From positions 124,001 to 188,000 of the forward strand of contig NZ_JAGYKG010000003.1 of the NCBI RefSeq assembly GCF_018401815.1: a stretch of 64,000 bases of DNA, given 5' to 3'. The notes under the pieces are model-generated. The model was not told the origin of the DNA. It worked only from the letters and a program-made list of their open reading frames with translations, and ran no database searches. Positions 33,250 through 41,599 of this stretch are shown here, piece after piece; within the stretch, counting starts at the first letter, position 1, and each line of letters begins with the position of its first letter. The position numbers were made by a program, and so were the translations under genes. The stretch comes from Nonlabens sp. (GTDB lineage Bacteria; Bacteroidota; Bacteroidia; Flavobacteriales; Flavobacteriaceae).

Positions 33250-33837
33250 ATGAAATACACTATTATTTTTCTAGGCCTCGTACTAATGAGTGCTTGCAAA
33301 GAAACCTCACAGGAGGTTGATGTTGTACCAGATAACCAAATAACGCAGCAAGAAACACCCCAAGCAGAGCCTGTCAAGAAAAAACCATTGAGTCCGCATA
33401 CCAGCGCGATGGCTATGATAGGTGATGCACACATCCATTTTGACTATTCATCACCTGGAGTTCGCGATCGTATTGTTTTTGGAGGCTTACTTCCTTATAA
33501 TGTGGTATGGCAGGCAGGCGCGCATCAGGCAACTTGGATGGAAACCAATAAGGATCTAAGCATAGCCGGCAAGAAACTGAAAGCAGGGAAATACGGATTT
33601 TTTGTAATTCCTAATGAGAAAGAATGGACGGTTATTTTCAATAGCAACTGGGACCAACACGGCAAGGATGAATACGATAAAAAAGATGATGTAGTGCGAT
33701 TGAAGATCACTCCTCAAACCAATGAAGATATTCAGGAACATTTAGAATACAAAGTGATAAAGACCAGCGATAGCTCAGGTAGAATAACGTTGAGTTGGGA
33801 AAAGATCCTTATCGAATTTCCCTTTGAAGTAAACTAA
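33250..33837 (+). CDS. DUF2911 lipoprotein
   Basis: The 195-residue product begins MKYTIIFLGLVLMSACKETS, a lipoprotein signal with lipobox MSAC. After a proline- and glutamine-rich linker comes a DUF2911 domain: SPGVRDRIVFGGLLPYNVVW, AGAHQATWMETNKDLSIAGK, LKAGKYGFFVIPNEKEWTVI, FNSNWDQHGKDEYDKKDDVV. Its function is unknown. DUF2911 proteins are exported Bacteroidota proteins, and small forms like this one are often found next to CopA. The extended histidine content at the start of the domain (PHTSAMAMIGDAHIHFDYSS) would permit metal binding. It lies 12 bases after copA. Confidence 0.8.
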   Translation: MKYTIIFLGLVLMSACKETSQEVDVVPDNQITQQETPQAEPVKKKPLSPHTSAMAMIGDAHIHFDYSSPGVRDRIVFGGLLPYNVVWQAGAHQATWMETNKDLSIAGKKLKAGKYGFFVIPNEKEWTVIFNSNWDQHGKDEYDKKDDVVRLKITPQTNEDIQEHLEYKVIKTSDSSGRITLSWEKILIEFPFEVN

Positions 33838-33838
33838 A

Positions 33839-34537
33839 ATGGTAAAGAGAAAAACAGCGCTTAAGATTAGAAAAGCACATCGGTATTTAGGTATCTTTTT
33901 AGGAATTCAGTTTTTAATGTGGACCATTAGTGGTATGTATTTTAGCTGGACAGATATTGATGAGATACATGGCGACCAATTCAAAAAGGAAGTGCCAAAT
34001 CAAACTGCATTCTCGAATTTGTTGGGAAGCTCTGAGTTGAAGATCCAAGAGCCTATTCGATCTTTGGAATTGCTAGATATCGCAAATTCACCTTATTACT
34101 GGATTAATGAAGCAGTACTTTATAATGCCCGTACAGGGGCAAAGAAAAATGAACTAACCGCAGATGAGGCCATCAAAGTAGCAGCGCGCTACATGCTCTC
34201 AGACTTAGAGTTGGATCACATACAACGTATTGAAAGCGTAGATGATCATCATGAATACCGTGGCAGGCCTTTGCCAGCTTATGAGATCTCCTATAAGACC
34301 GATCAAAACCTCAAAGCTTACGTAGCTATAGAGAACGGAGCTTTTCAAACTGTTCGTCATCGGGATTGGCGTTGGTTTGATTTTTTATGGATGACACATA
34401 CCATGGACTATCAAGGACGTGATGATTTTAACACTCTTGTCCTTAGAATATTTTCTCTATTGGGATTGATTACCGTGTTAAGTGGCTTTTTACTTTGGTT
34501 CACCAGTTCGCCAACGATTATAAAATTAAAAAAGTAG
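33839..34537 (+). CDS. PepSY-type membrane protein
   Basis: A 232-residue membrane protein with one helix near the N-terminus (YLGIFLGIQFLMWTISGMYF) and another at the C-terminus (LRIFSLLGLITVLSGFLLWF). Between them lies a periplasmic domain with a PepSY-like stretch (NELTADEAIKVAARYMLSDL, then LPAYEISYKTDQNLKAYVAI) and the conserved RHRDWRWFDFLWMTHTMDY segment. Related proteins join ferric-siderophore or flavin-linked reductases, and the HTMD histidine recalls haem or metal binding. It starts one base after the stop of the DUF2911 gene, so it is coupled to it. In copper loci of this group it may help handle copper redox state; that is inference. Confidence 0.75.
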   Translation: MVKRKTALKIRKAHRYLGIFLGIQFLMWTISGMYFSWTDIDEIHGDQFKKEVPNQTAFSNLLGSSELKIQEPIRSLELLDIANSPYYWINEAVLYNARTGAKKNELTADEAIKVAARYMLSDLELDHIQRIESVDDHHEYRGRPLPAYEISYKTDQNLKAYVAIENGAFQTVRHRDWRWFDFLWMTHTMDYQGRDDFNTLVLRIFSLLGLITVLSGFLLWFTSSPTIIKLKK

Positions 34538-34707
34538 GGTGGTAGTAATTAAAGAAATGAATAAAGGACCTGATCATGATAAACAATAGTATTATGGCGC
34601 CCGAGCGCGCTTTCGGCTCTATCTTTTTAATGGCTAAAAAGCCACAAAAAAGGATGCCGCCTCAATCCCTGGCGCAGGTTTGTGCTGACCAATGAAAATT
34701 AAAAATT
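34538..34707. other. Spacer with short hairpins before the adaptor gene
   Basis: About 170 bases, in part richer in G and C than its surroundings (GCGCCCGAGCGCGCTTTCGG at 34604-34617 and on). TGGCT-AAAA-AGCCA forms a short hairpin at 34630-34643 followed by A-runs. No gene fits. It may be a leader or a small palindromic insert. Confidence 0.35.
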
Positions 34708-36438
34708 ATGAAAAAGAATATTTTATATATAGGAATTGCAGTAGTCACAGGCTTGTTGGCCGGGTGGCTCTTATTTGGAAACCATAATGCTGAGAGTAAT
34801 TCCAGTACAGCGGGTTCTGACACTCACGATCATTCTAGTGAAACAGCTGAACAAATGTGGACCTGCTCCATGCATCCACAAATTATGACTTCAGCGCCTG
34901 GGGATTGTCCTATTTGCGGTATGGAGCTTATTCCAGTACAATCAAGTGCCGAAGGTCTTGCGGCAAATGAAATCAAAATGACCAAAAATGCCATGGCACT
35001 CGCTAATATTCAAACCATTAAGGTAGGTAGCAGTGTGGCTTCTGATGATGAGGGAATGATGTCGCTATCTGGGAAGATTGCTGCTAACGAAGAAAATAAT
35101 GCTGTTCAGTCCAGTTATTTTGATGGTCGTTTGGAACAACTGAATATAAGTTACGAAGGCCAGCAAGTAAGTCGGGGACAATTATTAGCCACGATATATG
35201 CACCTCAACTGGTAGCAGCTCAACAAGAATTAATTACAGCAGCTTCTTTAAAAGAATCTCAACCAGGATTGTATCAAGCGGTAAAAACCAAATTAAAGAA
35301 TTGGAAACTATCGGAAAGTCAAATTAACGCTGTAGAGTCTTCAGGGAAGGTAAGGGATAACTTCCCAGTTTACGCAACGGTTTCAGGAACAGTAGTGCAA
35401 GTCATGGCAGCCGAAGGTGATTATTTAAAGCAAGGACAACCTATTTTAAAACTAAATAACCTGAATTCGGTTTGGGCAGAATTTGACGCTTATGAAAGTC
35501 AACTAGCTAGTCTTAAAGTAGGGCAACAACTAAAAGTAACCACTAACGCATATGCTAATAAGGAATTTGATGCCAGCGTATCTTTTATAGATCCTGTGCT
35601 TAACAATGCTACTCGCACGATTAGCCTAAGAGCAACACTTCAAAATACAGAGGGTATTTTTAAGCCAGGAATGTTTGTTACTGGTAAATTGAAAGGGGAA
35701 ATAAATAAAAACGAAGAATCACTTAGAGTTCCTGCAAGTGCTGTGATGTGGACGGGAGAACGCTCGGTAGTTTACATTAAAACAAATCCTAACGAACCTG
35801 TTTTTGAAATGCGTGAAGTGAGCATTGGTAATCGTAGTGGTGAAAATTATACCATTACTGCTGGTCTTCAAAAGGGTGATGAGATTGTTACCAACGGTAC
35901 GTTCACAGTGGACGCAGCTGCTCAATTACAAGGTAAAAACTCCATGATGAACCAAGGGAAGCAAGAGGTTTCTGAGATGCCCTTGTCTGAAATGAAAATG
36001 AAATTCTCTGAGAGCTTTCAGAAGGATTTTAACGAGGTTTTACAATCTTATTTGCAAATGAAAGATGCTTTTGTAAAAAGTGATTCTGAGCAGGTTTCCG
36101 CTTTCGCGAAAGCGACATCCAAATATTTAAAGACTATACCTAGAGGAAGTTTAGGACAAATGGAGCAATCTCATATTAAGAAAAGTATAGAAATCCTCGA
36201 CGCCATTGCTCAAAATGATAAGTTGGAAAATCAACGCGATCATTACGTGACACTTAATGAAAATATGGTTCCTATAGCGATGAATGTAGAAGGAGCAACA
36301 CCTATTTATGTGCAGAAATGCCCTATGGCCAACAACAACAAAGGTGCTGTGTGGTTGAGTACCGAAAAAGATATAAAAAATCCGTATTACGGAGATGCGA
36401 TGTTGACCTGTGGCAGTGTGATTGAAAAAATCAATTAG
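34708..36438 (+). CDS. CusB-like periplasmic adaptor with metal-binding domains
   Basis: The 576-residue membrane-fusion protein joins the RND pump to the channel. After an N-terminal anchor (ILYIGIAVVTGLLAGWLLFG) comes a heavy-metal-binding domain at about 50-77 (MWTCSMHPQIMTSAPGDCPI then CGMELIPV). The barrel-sandwich and hairpin domains follow (SYFDGRLEQLNISYEGQQVS, YATVSGTVVQVMAAEGDYLK, LNNLNSVWAEFDAYESQLAS). The C-terminal 140 residues are a DUF3347-type domain (FQKDFNEVLQSYLQMKDAFV) ending in a Cys/Met-rich stretch (YVQKCPMANNNKGAVWLSTE and MLTCGSVIEKI). In such proteins these two additions are thought to pass copper to the pump. Palindrome copy 7 encodes the AFAKA of VSAFAKATSK. Confidence 0.88.
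   Translation: MKKNILYIGIAVVTGLLAGWLLFGNHNAESNSSTAGSDTHDHSSETAEQMWTCSMHPQIMTSAPGDCPICGMELIPVQSSAEGLAANEIKMTKNAMALANIQTIKVGSSVASDDEGMMSLSGKIAANEENNAVQSSYFDGRLEQLNISYEGQQVSRGQLLATIYAPQLVAAQQELITAASLKESQPGLYQAVKTKLKNWKLSESQINAVESSGKVRDNFPVYATVSGTVVQVMAAEGDYLKQGQPILKLNNLNSVWAEFDAYESQLASLKVGQQLKVTTNAYANKEFDASVSFIDPVLNNATRTISLRATLQNTEGIFKPGMFVTGKLKGEINKNEESLRVPASAVMWTGERSVVYIKTNPNEPVFEMREVSIGNRSGENYTITAGLQKGDEIVTNGTFTVDAAAQLQGKNSMMNQGKQEVSEMPLSEMKMKFSESFQKDFNEVLQSYLQMKDAFVKSDSEQVSAFAKATSKYLKTIPRGSLGQMEQSHIKKSIEILDAIAQNDKLENQRDHYVTLNENMVPIAMNVEGATPIYVQKCPMANNNKGAVWLSTEKDIKNPYYGDAMLTCGSVIEKIN
36099..36114. repeat. TTTCGCGAAA palindrome, copy 7 (in adaptor gene)
   Basis: CGCTTTCGCGAAAGCG in frame within the DUF3347-type part of the adaptor, read as AFAKA. 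Confidence 0.9.
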
Positions 36439-36485
36439 CCACATAGCAAAAGCTTAGAACCCTATAAAAGGAATCCAATAAAAGA

Positions 36486-36516
36486 AACCACGCTATAAAA
36501 ACAGCGTGGTTTTTTG
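36486..36516 (+). terminator. Terminator of the copper locus
   Basis: AACCACGCT and AGCGTGGTT form a nine-base stem around ATAAAAAC, followed by a T-run. It lies 47 bases after the adaptor's stop codon. Confidence 0.9.
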
Positions 36517-36534
36517 CTTATTTACCTTTAGTGC

Positions 36535-36756
36535 CTATTCCTTAGAAGATGGAACAGCACAGCTAGCCGCTTCTTTTTTCACACCCAATTTCATCAAGAT
36601 GGTTTCTAATAAGCACCACTTGGTAAAAGCAGATTGTATCAAATTTACTCCTATAAAAACCGTAAACCACATCCAATTTGGGTTGACATAAACCGTTAGT
36701 ACAACGCTCAATAAAACCATAGTACCTACGATCACTCTAAAATATTTGTTTAACAT
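36535..36756 (-). CDS. DUF2892 (YgaP-like) membrane protein
   Basis: The 73-residue protein starts MLNKYFRVIVGTMVLLSVVL, with two predicted membrane helices (VIVGTMVLLSVVLTVYV and WMWFTVFIGVNLIQSAF) and the motif FTKWCLLETILMKLGV with a conserved cysteine. This is the YgaP-type transmembrane domain, often fused to or beside a rhodanese in sulfur-handling loci. Here the rhodanese domain is missing and the protein ends with KKEAASCAVPSSKE. It is in line with the RND operon on the same strand and is followed upstream by the PII-like gene at 36774-37079, 17 bases away. Confidence 0.8.
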   Translation of the reverse strand: MLNKYFRVIVGTMVLLSVVLTVYVNPNWMWFTVFIGVNLIQSAFTKWCLLETILMKLGVKKEAASCAVPSSKE

Positions 36757-36773
36757 AATTTTTGTTTTATTAT

Positions 36774-37079
36774 TTATATAAATCTTTCTATGGGAACCAC
36801 CACTGCCTTAACGGGATTGTTCGTTTCTAATGTGGAATTAAATTCTTCTACCAACCGAAACAAAATATCAATATGCTCATCATCTGTAAAAGAGAAAAAC
36901 ATACAGGACTTTGTTCCAGAATCTAAACCAGAAAACCAATTAGAGGCACTTAATAAATTCGCTTTATTTTTATAACCTCCAATAGGAGAAGTGCTCAGGT
37001 TTTCTATTTGTGCATTTTTAAAGAGTTTCAATACATCACTTTTAAACTCCTCTGCTGTTGTGACTATGATTAATTTCAT
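36774..37079 (-). CDS. PII-like small protein
   Basis: This 101-residue soluble protein (MKLIIVTTAEEFKSDVLKLF at its start) has the strand-helix-strand, strand-helix-strand layout of PII-like trimers: a first strand ending in TTAEE, KNAQIENLSTSPIGGYKN, CMFFSFTDDEHIDILFRLVE, and a final strand VKAVVVPIERFI. PII-like proteins of the DUF3240 type occur with RND metal exporters. I cannot see ligand-binding residues. It lies in the same direction as the RND permease gene, starting 57 bases after that gene's end, so it may be a regulator or sensor of that pump. Confidence 0.5.
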   Translation of the reverse strand: MKLIIVTTAEEFKSDVLKLFKNAQIENLSTSPIGGYKNKANLLSASNWFSGLDSGTKSCMFFSFTDDEHIDILFRLVEEFNSTLETNNPVKAVVVPIERFI

Positions 37080-37135
37080 CGTTTTATCTGATTTGATAGT
37101 TCCAGCCCAGCTGAAAAACTCGAGGTTGCCAATTG

Positions 37136-40100
37136 TTATTTATAATTTTTCTTTTCTATCATGTAATACACCAGTGGCACTACCAATAAGGTGAGCACTG
37201 TAGAAACAATAGTTCCACCCATTAAGGAGATGGCCAGTCCTTGGAAAATAGGGTCAAATAATATGACAAAAGCCCCAATAACCACGGTTCCAGCTGTTAA
37301 TAAAATAGGTGTTGTACGCACCGCTCCAGCTTCAATAGCGGCTTGTTTTAAAGGCACGCCTTCGTCAGTTCGTAAATTGATAAAGTCGATCAGCAATACC
37401 GAGTTCCTGACCATAATTCCTGCCAAAGCAATCATTCCAATAAATGAGGTAGCGGTAAAGAAAGCTCCCATTAACCAGTGGCCTAAAATAATACCGATTA
37501 AGGATAAAGGTATGGCTACCATCATCACTATAGGCGCTTTGAAATTTTGAAACCATCCTACAATTAAAATATAGATCAAAATGATAGCACCCAAGAAGGC
37601 GATACCTAAATCTCTAAATACTTCTAATGTAATTTGCCATTCACCATCCCACTTCACGGTGTAATCATCTTCAAAGTCCGGTTGTCCCAAGTACATTTCA
37701 TTAATTGCATAGCCTTCTGGCATAGGAATGGCTTTTAACTTTTCTTCCATTCCTAATATAGCATAGGCAGGACTTTCTAGTTCGCCAGCCATATCGGCCA
37801 TGACGTAGACTACTCGTTTTTGATTCTTACGATAGATGCTTTTAGCACTTATGGTTTTTGAAATATCTACCAAATCGGCAATAGGTATCATATCCCCTTG
37901 ATTTGATGTGACGCGTAATTGTGAAATATCTTGCACGGTGGACTTTTCTTTTTCTTCCAGAGCCAAGACAATTCCTATTTGTTGCACCGCATCTTCATCG
38001 TAGAGCGATGTGATAGGGCGGTTAGACAAAGCTAAATTCATGGTTTGAGCAATTTGTTGAGGAGCTACTCCATATAACATTGCTTTTTCTTTGTTAATAG
38101 TGAATTGATATTCTGTTTGGTCGTCTTCAACCATCCAGTCTATATCCACCACATCATCTGTGTTTTTCAAGATATTTTTAACCTCATTAGCTACTGCTAT
38201 TTGCCCCTCGTAATTTGGTCCATAGACCTCAGCAACAATAGTAGATAAAACAGGCGGTCCTGGTGGAACTTCTACTAGTTTGACATTGGCATTGTATTTT
38301 GCTGCAATTTTTTTAATGTCAGGTCTTAATAGGCTTGCTATGTCATGACTTTGTGCATCACGTTCCCCTTTATCAATAAGGTTGACTTGAATGTCTGCCA
38401 TATTACTACCGCCACGTAAATCATAGTGACGTACCAATCCATTAAAAGTAATAGGTGCAGAGGTACCTATATAGTTTTGGTAGTTCACTACTTCAGGTCT
38501 TGAGGACAAGTATTGAGCAATTTCTTGAGTAACCACAGCAGTGCGCTCCAAAGTAGTTCCTTCGGGCATATCAATGATTACTTGAAATTCGTTTTTGTTA
38601 TCAAATGGAAGCATTTTTACAGCGACAGAATTGGTAAAAAACAAGCCCATAGTAGCTAGTAGAATCACGAAGGTACCCCCTAAGAACAACCAGCGTTTGG
38701 AGCGACTTTCCATCAAGGGACGTTGAAACTTATCATACCATCTGTAAATCAAAGTTTCTTCTAGTGGTTTTTCTGCTTTTTTAACAGCTCCTTTTTTCTC
38801 TTTTTCTCTTAAGAAAATATATCCTAAGTACGGGGTAATGGTCAGGGCTACAAAGAGCGATAATATCATAGCAATAGAAGCTCCTATAGGCATTGGAGCC
38901 ATATATGGTCCCATCAGTCCAGAAACAAATGCCATAGGTAATACCGATGCGATCACCGTAAATGTCGCAAGTATGGTAGGGTTTCCAACTTCGTTAATGG
39001 CGTATAGTGCGGCATCCTTAAAGGGTAGACGTTTCATTTTAAAATGCCGGTGCATGTTCTCTGCAATAATAATGGAGTCGTCCACCACGATACCTGTCAC
39101 AAAAACTAATGCAAAAAGCGTGATTCTGTTCAAAGTATAGTCCAGCGCATAATAGCTTAATAGGGTCAATGCAAAGGTGACAGGTACTGATAAAAATACT
39201 ACCAATCCACCGCGCCAGCCCATAGCCAGCATGACTACAAATGTAACGGCAAAGATAGACCCGATGAGGTGCAGGAGCAGTTCAGATACTTTTTGAGAAG
39301 CTGTTTCACCATAATTCCTTGTGATTTCTACATGAACATCGTCAGGTATCAAAGTCTTGCGTAAATGCGCTACTCGATCTATAATAATATCTGCAATTTT
39401 CATAGCATCGGCACCTTTGCGTTTTGCAACAGATAAAGTCACCGCAGGATATTCAGATAGGTACTCTGTTTTTTTGTCACTTCCTTGACCAAAACCTAAA
39501 CTCACATAACTCTGAGGTACTTGTGGGCCATCTATGATTTGAGCTACTTGCTTTAAATAAATCGGTTGATTTTGTTGTACACCGACCACCAGGTTTTCCA
39601 CATCGGTTGCACTCGTCAGGAATTTTCCTGTGTTGACAGTAAATTCGGTATCATTTCGATCAAAAGTACCGGAGTTCAACTGGGCATTATTTGCCTTGAT
39701 CATTTTAGAGACCGACATAAAATCCAGACCGCTGGCAGCTAGTTTATTCTTGTCCAGTACTACGCGCAACTGACGTTCACTGCCGCCTATTTTATGGGTA
39801 ATGGCAACATCGTTTACTTTTTCAATTTCAGCTTTTAGTTCTTGCGCCATTTGTCCCAATTGAAAACCGTTATAGTTTTCACTCCACAGGCTTAGTCCTA
39901 ACATGGGAACATCATCTATGGCACGTGTTTTTACCAGTGGCATAGTGACACCTTCTGGCATTTGATCCATATGTTTGTTGATTTCGTTGTAGAGCTTTAC
40001 AAAACTACGTTCAATATCTTCTCCTACATAAAATTGAACAATCACCATTCCTTGTTCTTTCATAGAAGTAGAATAGACATATTCCACTCCTTTGATGTTG

Positions 40101-40330
40101 GAAATGAGTTGTTCCAAAGGTTTGATTACGCGAGATTCTACCTCTGTAGGGTTGGCGCCAGGGTATCCGACAAAAATATCGGCCATTGGGACGTCTATTT
40201 GTGGTTCTTCTTCTCGGGGTATTAAAAACGAACTGTACACACCTACGACCATAAATACGATCATTAAAAGCACTGTCAGCTTGGAATTCATAAAGACTTT
40301 GGCAACTTTGCCGGCTAATCCTTCTTTCAT
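37136..40330 (-). CDS. RND efflux permease (HAE/multidrug-like)
   Basis: This 1064-residue permease starts MKEGLAGKVAKVFMNSKLTV and has SSFLIPREEEPQIDVPMADI then FVGYPGANPTEVESRVIKPL in its first periplasmic loop. Helix 4 carries LFALVFVTGIVVDDSIIIAE, with a pair of aspartates in the proton relay as in hydrophobe/amphiphile pumps, and GMIALAGIMVRNSVLLIDFI lies near the end. The acidic pair VVDDS and the absence of metal-type sequence distinguish it from the CusA and CzcA relatives in the same window. With the adaptor at 40465 and channel at 41600 it forms a tripartite exporter. The substrate is unknown. The operon has the dyad promoter at 42928-42970. Confidence 0.88.
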   Translation of the reverse strand: MKEGLAGKVAKVFMNSKLTVLLMIVFMVVGVYSSFLIPREEEPQIDVPMADIFVGYPGANPTEVESRVIKPLEQLISNIKGVEYVYSTSMKEQGMVIVQFYVGEDIERSFVKLYNEINKHMDQMPEGVTMPLVKTRAIDDVPMLGLSLWSENYNGFQLGQMAQELKAEIEKVNDVAITHKIGGSERQLRVVLDKNKLAASGLDFMSVSKMIKANNAQLNSGTFDRNDTEFTVNTGKFLTSATDVENLVVGVQQNQPIYLKQVAQIIDGPQVPQSYVSLGFGQGSDKKTEYLSEYPAVTLSVAKRKGADAMKIADIIIDRVAHLRKTLIPDDVHVEITRNYGETASQKVSELLLHLIGSIFAVTFVVMLAMGWRGGLVVFLSVPVTFALTLLSYYALDYTLNRITLFALVFVTGIVVDDSIIIAENMHRHFKMKRLPFKDAALYAINEVGNPTILATFTVIASVLPMAFVSGLMGPYMAPMPIGASIAMILSLFVALTITPYLGYIFLREKEKKGAVKKAEKPLEETLIYRWYDKFQRPLMESRSKRWLFLGGTFVILLATMGLFFTNSVAVKMLPFDNKNEFQVIIDMPEGTTLERTAVVTQEIAQYLSSRPEVVNYQNYIGTSAPITFNGLVRHYDLRGGSNMADIQVNLIDKGERDAQSHDIASLLRPDIKKIAAKYNANVKLVEVPPGPPVLSTIVAEVYGPNYEGQIAVANEVKNILKNTDDVVDIDWMVEDDQTEYQFTINKEKAMLYGVAPQQIAQTMNLALSNRPITSLYDEDAVQQIGIVLALEEKEKSTVQDISQLRVTSNQGDMIPIADLVDISKTISAKSIYRKNQKRVVYVMADMAGELESPAYAILGMEEKLKAIPMPEGYAINEMYLGQPDFEDDYTVKWDGEWQITLEVFRDLGIAFLGAIILIYILIVGWFQNFKAPIVMMVAIPLSLIGIILGHWLMGAFFTATSFIGMIALAGIMVRNSVLLIDFINLRTDEGVPLKQAAIEAGAVRTTPILLTAGTVVIGAFVILFDPIFQGLAISLMGGTIVSTVLTLLVVPLVYYMIEKKNYK

Positions 40331-40400
40331 TAGGTATATTTTTTGAGCGTTTTAAAAGGCATTCCGATTTCTATCGAGAGCTGTCTATCTTTTTTTGGCA

Positions 40401-40415
40401 CTTTTCGCGAAAGCG
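40401..40415. repeat. TTTCGCGAAA palindrome, copy 8 (intergenic)
   Basis: CTTTTCGCGAAAGCG between the permease and adaptor genes; the left flank departs from the usual CGC. Confidence 0.8.
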
Positions 40416-40464
40416 GAACATTACTAAAAAAGAGGTTGACGGCTATGCTTCACGCAGTATTAAG

Positions 40465-41541
40465 TTATTGTATGGACACTTTCGCCCCGTTGAAAAGTTT
40501 GCCGTTTGCAGTGAGAATAAAGCTCTCATTCACATTAAGGCCAGATAGCACCTCTACCTGATCACCTACATTTCTACCCAATCGCAACCATCTTAACAGG
40601 GCTGTATTGCTCTCGCTTACCGTGTAAACTCCAGAGAGCTGCCCATTGGTAACCAGTGCCGATCTAGGGATGAACATGCTGTTGTTGGTAGCCTTTCTCT
40701 CTAAAGGGAAATTTACTGTAGCAAACATTCCTGATAGTACGGGTACCTCTGTTTTATCTAAGGCAATTTTCACTAAGTACTGACCGCCGGTTTGCTGGGC
40801 AGAAGTGCTCACCTCTTTTACGCTTCCAGTAAGTGTTGCATCTATAGAGCTGATCATGACGTTTACTTGAGTACCTGATTTGATTTGGGATATTTCGCTC
40901 TCTGGAACTAGGGCCATGACTTCAAAATCACCCGGAGCTTCTATGGAAATAAGCGGTTGCCCTGGACTTGCCATATCGCCTTTTTTTACATTTTTACTGG
41001 TAATCACACCGCTAAAAGGTGCGGTTATATTGGTATAAGCAAGTTGTGCATTGATTTCATTTTTCAGTTGCTTGGCACTTTCTAATCGTGCTTTTGCCAT
41101 ATTAAACTGGGCTGTCATGTCATCCAATTCTTTTTGTGATGCGCTATTTTCAGCAAACAAGTTTTTAAAGCGATTGTAGTCTTTTTGAGCATTGTTAAAG
41201 GCGGCGGTAGCTTCTGAAATACCTGCATTAATTTGGGCTTTTTTGGCTTGTAGATCGGTGTTGTTGATGGACATTAATAATTGACCTTCATTCACTTGAT
41301 CACCAACATTTGCAGCAACGCTATTGACATAACCCATCATACGTGTGCTTAATTGGGCGCTGTTTTCAGCTTGTACTTTACCGCTTACAGCTAGAAAATA
41401 ACTGTTGGTATTATCTGTAACAGCTTGCACTGTGACAGGAATTGCTTCTGCAGAGTTTTCTATGGTTGAAGCTTTTTTGTCATCACAGCTTGTGGCGAGT
41501 AAAGCAATAAGTAGGCTGCTTATGATATATATGTTTTTCAT
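40465..41541 (-). CDS. RND periplasmic adaptor lipoprotein
   Basis: The 358-residue membrane-fusion protein starts MKNIYIISSLLIALLATSCD, a lipoprotein signal with lipobox ATSC. The barrel and hairpin domains show AENSAQLSTRMMGYVNSVAA, VGDQVNEGQLLMSINNTDLQ, INAQLAYTNITAPFSGVITS and the distal PGQPLISIEAPGDFEVMALV. The ATG at 41539-41541 is chosen because it opens the signal peptide; a start at 41580 would add a basic, non-signal leader. It lies 135 bases upstream of the permease gene with palindrome copy 8 between, and 59 bases after the channel gene. Confidence 0.87.
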   Translation of the reverse strand: MKNIYIISSLLIALLATSCDDKKASTIENSAEAIPVTVQAVTDNTNSYFLAVSGKVQAENSAQLSTRMMGYVNSVAANVGDQVNEGQLLMSINNTDLQAKKAQINAGISEATAAFNNAQKDYNRFKNLFAENSASQKELDDMTAQFNMAKARLESAKQLKNEINAQLAYTNITAPFSGVITSKNVKKGDMASPGQPLISIEAPGDFEVMALVPESEISQIKSGTQVNVMISSIDATLTGSVKEVSTSAQQTGGQYLVKIALDKTEVPVLSGMFATVNFPLERKATNNSMFIPRSALVTNGQLSGVYTVSESNTALLRWLRLGRNVGDQVEVLSGLNVNESFILTANGKLFNGAKVSIQ

Positions 41542-41599
41542 TTTTTTTTGTTTTATAGTGAGGCAGTATCTAGAGGTCATATAGGCTTGTTGATGGTCA

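Noticed and set aside
37191..39140. Several plus-strand open frames of 60-120 codons opposite the RND permease
   Set aside because: They are antisense shadows of a strongly supported membrane protein; their serine/threonine- and isoleucine-rich make-up reflects the complement of transmembrane codons.
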